Below, one piece after another: positions 6,483-9,983 of a DNA stretch of 9,983 nucleotides. The notes under the pieces are model-generated. The model saw only the letters and a list, made by a program, of their open reading frames with translations. It searched no databases and had not been told where the DNA came from. Within the stretch, counting starts at the first letter, position 1. Every line of letters begins with the position of its first letter. Both the position numbers and the translations under genes were made by a program. The stretch is from Planctomycetota bacterium (GTDB lineage: Bacteria > Planctomycetota > Planctomycetia > Pirellulales > Lacipirellulaceae): NCBI GenBank assembly GCA_013151315.1, contig JAADIN010000203.1, positions 1 to 9,983 of the forward strand, written 5' to 3'.

Positions 6483-7321
6483 TTAAGTGAATTGGGCAAC
6501 ATGATTTTTGACAAAGCGAACGCTCTGATCGACTTGTGATGGGGCCAAGTTGTGTAGGACGATGGGGCCACCATAGCCGATTTTCTGTAGGCACTCAAAA
6601 TAGGTGTCCCAGTCGAGGCATCCCGTCCCCGCGGCCTGGGAATGTTTGGAGGGGTCGGCAGCGATGTCCTTGGCATGCGCGAGGACGATATCCGTTCCCA
6701 ACAGGTCAAAGGCCTCGGCAAGGACTTCTGGCATGTTCTTCAGGTCATCTGGGGCAAAAAGGTTGGCTCCATCGATCACGATTTTTAGTTTTTTGGATTG
6801 CATCTGGTCGAGCAGCCGTCGTGCTTTAGCGGCTGAGTTGATGACGTTGGCCTTTTCTGGTTCGATGCCTAGCGTGACGTCATGCTGCTCGGCAACTGAA
6901 ATAAGCTTTTCGAGCGAAGCGACCATTTCGCGCCATGCCCCGGGGCTGTCGTTGCCTGGGTGGGCTTGCCACATGTTTTCTGGGTCGCGTGTGCCAGTGC
7001 AAAGGGTGACGCAACGGGTTCCCAGATCGGGGGCTCGCTCGATGAGGCGACAAGCGCGTCGTGTCATTCTCTCCCGGAGCGTAACCTCGGGGTCAATGAT
7101 ATTGTAGGTGCCAGAGAGGCGACCATTTTTAGTTTGCGCGTCTGAAAACTACTACGAACTTGCTGACAGAACGCATCGTCAATCTCTTCAGGCAGCGACT
7201 GGAGTCCTGCACAGCGAAGATTAAAATGTACTAGATCGAGGTTGTGGCTCTCAATGGCATTGAGCACACCTTCGAGTGTCGGTTCATCAAATGTCCGTGC
7301 AAAAATCCCCACCTGCACCAT
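6483..7321 (-). pseudogene. Sugar phosphate isomerase/epimerase (xylose isomerase-like TIM barrel), split by a -1 frameshift
   Basis: Two adjoining frames together give one TIM-barrel protein of the AP endonuclease 2 / xylose isomerase-like family. Codons 1-68 (7321-7118) read MVQVGIFARTF through RKLKMVA; the frame then continues into an unrelated tail and stops. The true continuation, SGTYNIIDPEVTLRERMTRR and onward, starts at 7115 in another frame and runs 210 codons to the TAA at 6483. One base is missing near 7116-7120: an extra C after GTCGCC would give V-A-L-S-G-T-Y and a protein of about 279 residues. Metal-binding residues of the family are visible in LGIEPE, VIDGANL and LAHAKD. The usual last glutamate is replaced by the GPIVLHNLA segment. 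The gap to the Gfo/Idh gene is 2 bp. It is either a recent pseudogene or a sequence error; the rest of the gene shows no decay, which favours a single recent event. Confidence 0.82.
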
Positions 7322-7323
7322 GA

Positions 7324-8385
7324 TCACGCTCCCTCGCCCTTGCAAAGGTCAACTCGTCGGCCTGTACGGATTGATTCTTCAACCGCTTCCAGCACTCTCA
7401 CTGTTTCCAGACCTTCACGAACGTCGGGACTCGTTGGCTTGTCGTCGAGAATCGCTTCGGCGAAAGCCTCGAGTTGGTTTTTGTAGGCGTTGCTCTGACC
7501 GCCCAAGGGTTGGGACCAAACTTCGGTTGAACCGTCAAAAGCACGTACTTGAGCGGGACGGTGATAAAAGGGGAGGCTCACGTCGACCTGCACACTCCCC
7601 GACTGGCCAAACACCTCGTAGCGCTCACACCAGTCTGCGCAAGTCTTACACGTCAATTCAAAATGCCCACGGCCGCCGCGTTCAAACTCCAACAGTCCAT
7701 GCCACGACCAATTTCCATCGTTGTGAGCTACTTGGGCGGTCACTGCGGTAATTCGACCGGCTAGAAAGAATAGATTGTCGAATAGGTGCGCACCCTGCGT
7801 GGTGAGATTATAATGTTCGAGGTCAGCTTTTGGGTGCAGCTTCGGTTTGACGGTAGCTTCGCTGCTTAAAATCGGATCAAGGCAAGTTTCTTGCATGGCG
7901 GGCCGGAAGATCGTGTCACGGTAGACGCCGCTGACCGACAGAATTGGCCCCGCCCGTTCTTGCAGAAAACGATGGGCGAAGGCGACGCCCGGATCATGAC
8001 GCTTCATCGAACCGACTTGCAGCTTGAGGCCAGTTTGTTTGACGACTCGGGCCAGATCAAGACATTCGGCGCTATTCGTGCCCAGCGGTTTTTCGACTAA
8101 CACATGTTTGCCTGCCTCGAGTGCTTGAATCGCTAGCGGCACATGAAAGGCGTCGGGCGCGGCAATGATGACCGCTTGCACTTGCTCGTCGGCAAGCATC
8201 GTCGAATAGTCGGTAAAAAGTCGCTCGACGCCCGCCTTTCGGCCGACTTTTTCGAGCAGATCATTTGCCCCGTCACATAGCGCAGCGAGCTGTACTCGTT
8301 GGGCACGCAATGCTGCGGGGATATGTGCAATCTGAGCGATTGCGCCACAACCTAACAGCCCAATTTTCAAACATTCATCAGGCAT
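7324..8385 (-). CDS. Gfo/Idh/MocA family NAD(P)-dependent oxidoreductase
   Basis: A 353-residue dehydrogenase of the glucose-fructose oxidoreductase / inositol dehydrogenase family. The N-terminal Rossmann domain begins with KIGLLGCGAIAQIAH (7-21) and contains the IIAAPDAFHVPLAIQALEAG stretch (73-92) and the EKP motif (98-100), whose lysine is catalytic in the family. The C-terminal alpha/beta domain has GAHLFDNLFFLAG (198-210), which supplies the active-site H and D. Members oxidise or reduce sugars, inositols or sugar acids at a ring carbon with NAD(P). There is no Tat or Sec signal, so it is cytoplasmic, unlike many exported planctomycete members of this family. It starts 7 bp after the aldo/keto reductase stop and ends 2 bp before the isomerase start. 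Gfo/Idh genes are often paired with xylose-isomerase-like genes in inositol and sugar catabolism, which fits here. Confidence 0.93.
   Translation of the reverse strand: MPDECLKIGLLGCGAIAQIAHIPAALRAQRVQLAALCDGANDLLEKVGRKAGVERLFTDYSTMLADEQVQAVIIAAPDAFHVPLAIQALEAGKHVLVEKPLGTNSAECLDLARVVKQTGLKLQVGSMKRHDPGVAFAHRFLQERAGPILSVSGVYRDTIFRPAMQETCLDPILSSEATVKPKLHPKADLEHYNLTTQGAHLFDNLFFLAGRITAVTAQVAHNDGNWSWHGLLEFERGGRGHFELTCKTCADWCERYEVFGQSGSVQVDVSLPFYHRPAQVRAFDGSTEVWSQPLGGQSNAYKNQLEAFAEAILDDKPTSPDVREGLETVRVLEAVEESIRTGRRVDLCKGEGA
7329..7335 (-). promoter_or_regulatory. Ribosome binding site GAGGGAG for the isomerase gene
   Basis: On the minus strand GAGGGAG lies 7 bases ahead of the ATG at 7321. This decides the start as MVQVGIFARTF and not the ATG at 7345, which would add eight residues and overlap the preceding Gfo/Idh gene. 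The site is inside the last codons of that gene. Confidence 0.7.
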
Positions 8386-8392
8386 TCGATGC

Positions 8393-9376
8393 TTACTTTC
8401 CTGCGGGCCAAAAAGATCGTCGCCAGTTATGATCGCGTAGCTGATGTTCGAGCTCGTCGCTCATGGGCGGTTGGTCACCTACGGCGCAGTTCATCTGGGC
8501 TTGTTTCGCATTGCGACAGCCGGCAATGACGGTTGAGACGGCCTGCGGTTTGAGTGCGAATTTCAGTGCGGCCGTGGCCATGTTCGGTTCTGAGTTGCCG
8601 ATCGTCTCGCGGATTTTTTCCACGCGATCCACGGTCCGCGGTAGTCGATCTCCGGCGAAATAGTCGTTTCGGATATCGCCTTCAGCAAATTTTGTCTCTT
8701 TGGTCAGCTTGCCAGTTAGCGAGCTTTCATCAAATGCTACGCGGACAATAATCGCCACGTTATGCTCCAGGGCCGCAGGAAAAATTTCTGCTTGGGCGTC
8801 TTGGTCGAGGATATTGTAGATGACCTGAACACTGTCGACATAACTGCCGCGGATTAAATCGACCACAGCATTTTGGTCAATCTCAGGTGTGCTGATGCCG
8901 ATGGCGCGCAATTTCCCTTGTTTTTTACAATCTTTCAGTATCTCGAATGGCATCGGGTCGTGGTTCCAAGCGCGAGACCAAGTGTGGATCTGCACCAAAT
9001 CGAGACAGTCGACGTTCAGATCTTTGAGGCTCTTGTCGACTTCGTCGCGAATGTGCTGTTCGGGATACTTTTCTTGCCAGCTTTGGTAGGGCGTTGCGAG
9101 CCAGTCGGGCTCGGTGATCGGCGGCACTTTGGTGGCCACATAAATCGGATCACCACCAGATCGCTCTTTCAAAGCGCGGGCAATCACGCGTTCGCTGCGT
9201 CCATCACCATAAGCACGGGCCGTGTCAATAAAATTGCAGCCTTCGTCGATCGCTTGGTGCAAGGCGCGTACCGACTCGCCGTCGTCCTGAGGGCCCCAGT
9301 TACTACCCAGCGCCCAAGTGCCCATGCCGATCTGTGAGACTTTCCAGCCTAACTTGCCAAAAGTTCGGTACTGCAT
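8393..9376 (-). CDS. Aldo/keto reductase
   Basis: A 327-residue NAD(P)H-dependent aldo/keto reductase of the (beta/alpha)8 barrel type. The whole catalytic tetrad is visible: D51 and Y56 in NFIDTARAYGDGRSE, K83 in VATKVPP and H131 in VQIHTW. The cofactor end is STVIAGCRNAKQAQMN (281-296). The N-terminal beginning MQYRTFGKLGWKVSQIGMGTWALG is typical, and the length is usual for the subgroup that acts on sugars or aldehydes. A GGAGAG sequence lies 7 bases before the ATG at 9376. The gene follows the aldolase after 38 bp and precedes the Gfo/Idh gene by 7 bp. Here it could act as an aldose dehydrogenase or could reduce the aldehyde released by the aldolase; sequence does not settle which. Confidence 0.93.
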   Translation of the reverse strand: MQYRTFGKLGWKVSQIGMGTWALGSNWGPQDDGESVRALHQAIDEGCNFIDTARAYGDGRSERVIARALKERSGGDPIYVATKVPPITEPDWLATPYQSWQEKYPEQHIRDEVDKSLKDLNVDCLDLVQIHTWSRAWNHDPMPFEILKDCKKQGKLRAIGISTPEIDQNAVVDLIRGSYVDSVQVIYNILDQDAQAEIFPAALEHNVAIIVRVAFDESSLTGKLTKETKFAEGDIRNDYFAGDRLPRTVDRVEKIRETIGNSEPNMATAALKFALKPQAVSTVIAGCRNAKQAQMNCAVGDQPPMSDELEHQLRDHNWRRSFWPAGK

Positions 9377-9414
9377 GAAAAAACTCTCCGTGTTAGATGA
9401 ATATCGGAATGGAT

Positions 9415-9983
9415 TCAGACGACCGCATTGACCGGTGCGCTTGAACCGTGAGCAATCTTGTCAAAAGAAATCCCCAGCGCTCCAAATTGCTCTCGAATGT
9501 CGAACAGTGCGTCGCGAACAAAATGCAAGTCGCCGCCGTAGGTAATCAGCGATGCCCCCAAATCGAGTGCCCACTTCGCATGTTCCACGCTAGTAATGAG
9601 CGTGCCAAAACGTTTCCCTGCCGCGAGAGCCGCTTTCGCCGTCTCGGCAGTCGCGTTTCGGACCACCTCGGTGTCGAACTGACCGGGAACACCCGCCGCA
9701 ACGGAAAAATCGCCGGGGCCAAAAAAGAGCATGTCGATCCCCTCGACCTCGGCCATAGCGCGAGCCTGACTGACCGCATTGGGCGACTCGACCTGCGCGA
9801 GCAGGACCGTCTGCTCGTTCGCTTCACGCAAGTAATCCACCATTGGCGTCATGCAATAGGGATTGTCGGGGGCAGCGCTAAAAAACCCTCGCTCGCCCAG
9901 CGGTGGGAACTTCGCGTGTTTCACAATCTTCCGGGCTTCCTCGGCACTTTCGCATCGTGGATACATGATGACCGACGCGCCGG
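9415..9983 (-). CDS. HpcH/HpaI family aldolase, N-terminus outside window
   Basis: The visible 188 codons are the C-terminal part of a class II (metal-dependent) pyruvate-type aldolase that splits 2-keto-3-deoxy acids or 4-hydroxy-2-oxo acids. Features are the FPPLGERGF motif, the metal ligand E in AQVESPNAV and, 26 residues later, D in FFGPGDFSVAAGVPG. This spacing equals that between E149 and D175 of HpcH. ITYGGDLHFVRDAL follows near the C-terminus. The frame stays open to the window edge through GASVIMYPRC, so the ATG at 9966 is internal and the gene continues outside. It is the furthest upstream gene seen of the right-hand block and defines it as a keto-acid-forming route. Related enzymes include 2-keto-3-deoxy-L-rhamnonate aldolase and HpaI; the substrate here is not known. 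Confidence 0.9.
   Translation of the reverse strand, partial: GASVIMYPRCESAEEARKIVKHAKFPPLGERGFFSAAPDNPYCMTPMVDYLREANEQTVLLAQVESPNAVSQARAMAEVEGIDMLFFGPGDFSVAAGVPGQFDTEVVRNATAETAKAALAAGKRFGTLITSVEHAKWALDLGASLITYGGDLHFVRDALFDIREQFGALGISFDKIAHGSSAPVNAVV

Noticed and set aside
7064..7345. The 93-codon frame as a separate small gene
   Set aside because: Its first 68 codons from 7321 match the N-terminus of the TIM-barrel isomerase, and its tail after 7118 is out-of-frame readthrough of the same gene, so it is one half of a frameshifted gene.

Overview
The window is a bacterial stretch of moderate GC content in which every gene I can support lies on the minus strand, so it reads from right to left. 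Two tightly packed gene blocks are separated by one repeat-rich gap of 478 bp. The gene mix (a sugar-acid block with Gfo/Idh, aldo/keto reductase, isomerase and HpcH-type aldolase, plus a giant FAD/Fe-S hydroxyacid dehydrogenase and a compact molybdenum-cofactor set) suggests Planctomycetota, probably a Pirellulales-type organism. That assignment is inference; there is no rRNA or marker gene here to confirm it.

Right block (9983 to 5649), in transcription order: an HpcH/HpaI-type aldolase whose N-terminal part lies outside the window; an aldo/keto reductase; a Gfo/Idh-type NAD(P)-dependent sugar dehydrogenase; a TIM-barrel sugar phosphate isomerase/epimerase split by a one-base frameshift; and an alpha/beta hydrolase. 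Gaps are 2 to 38 bp, which fits one transcript. Together they look like an oxidative sugar or sugar-acid breakdown route (dehydrogenation, isomerisation, possible lactone or ester hydrolysis, retro-aldol cleavage). The substrate cannot be read from the sequence.

Gap (5171 to 5648): no convincing gene. It holds several inverted repeats: a nested pair with perfect 19-bp outer and 22-bp inner arms, a compound two-stem hairpin, and an imperfect palindrome next to the downstream gene. It is the least explained part of the window.

Left block (5170 to 1): a 997-residue FAD-linked and Fe-S 2-hydroxyacid dehydrogenase; MoaD; a single polypeptide joining MoaE (N-terminal) to MoaA (C-terminal); and a class V aminotransferase-fold cysteine desulfurase that leaves the window. 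Gaps are 10, 4 and 5 bp. MoaA makes the cyclic pyranopterin precursor, MoaD and MoaE form molybdopterin synthase, and a cysteine desulfurase can supply the sulfur for MoaD thiocarboxylation. Three of the four genes therefore cover the carbon-skeleton and sulfur-insertion steps of molybdopterin synthesis. The MoaE-MoaA fusion is the most unusual protein in the window.
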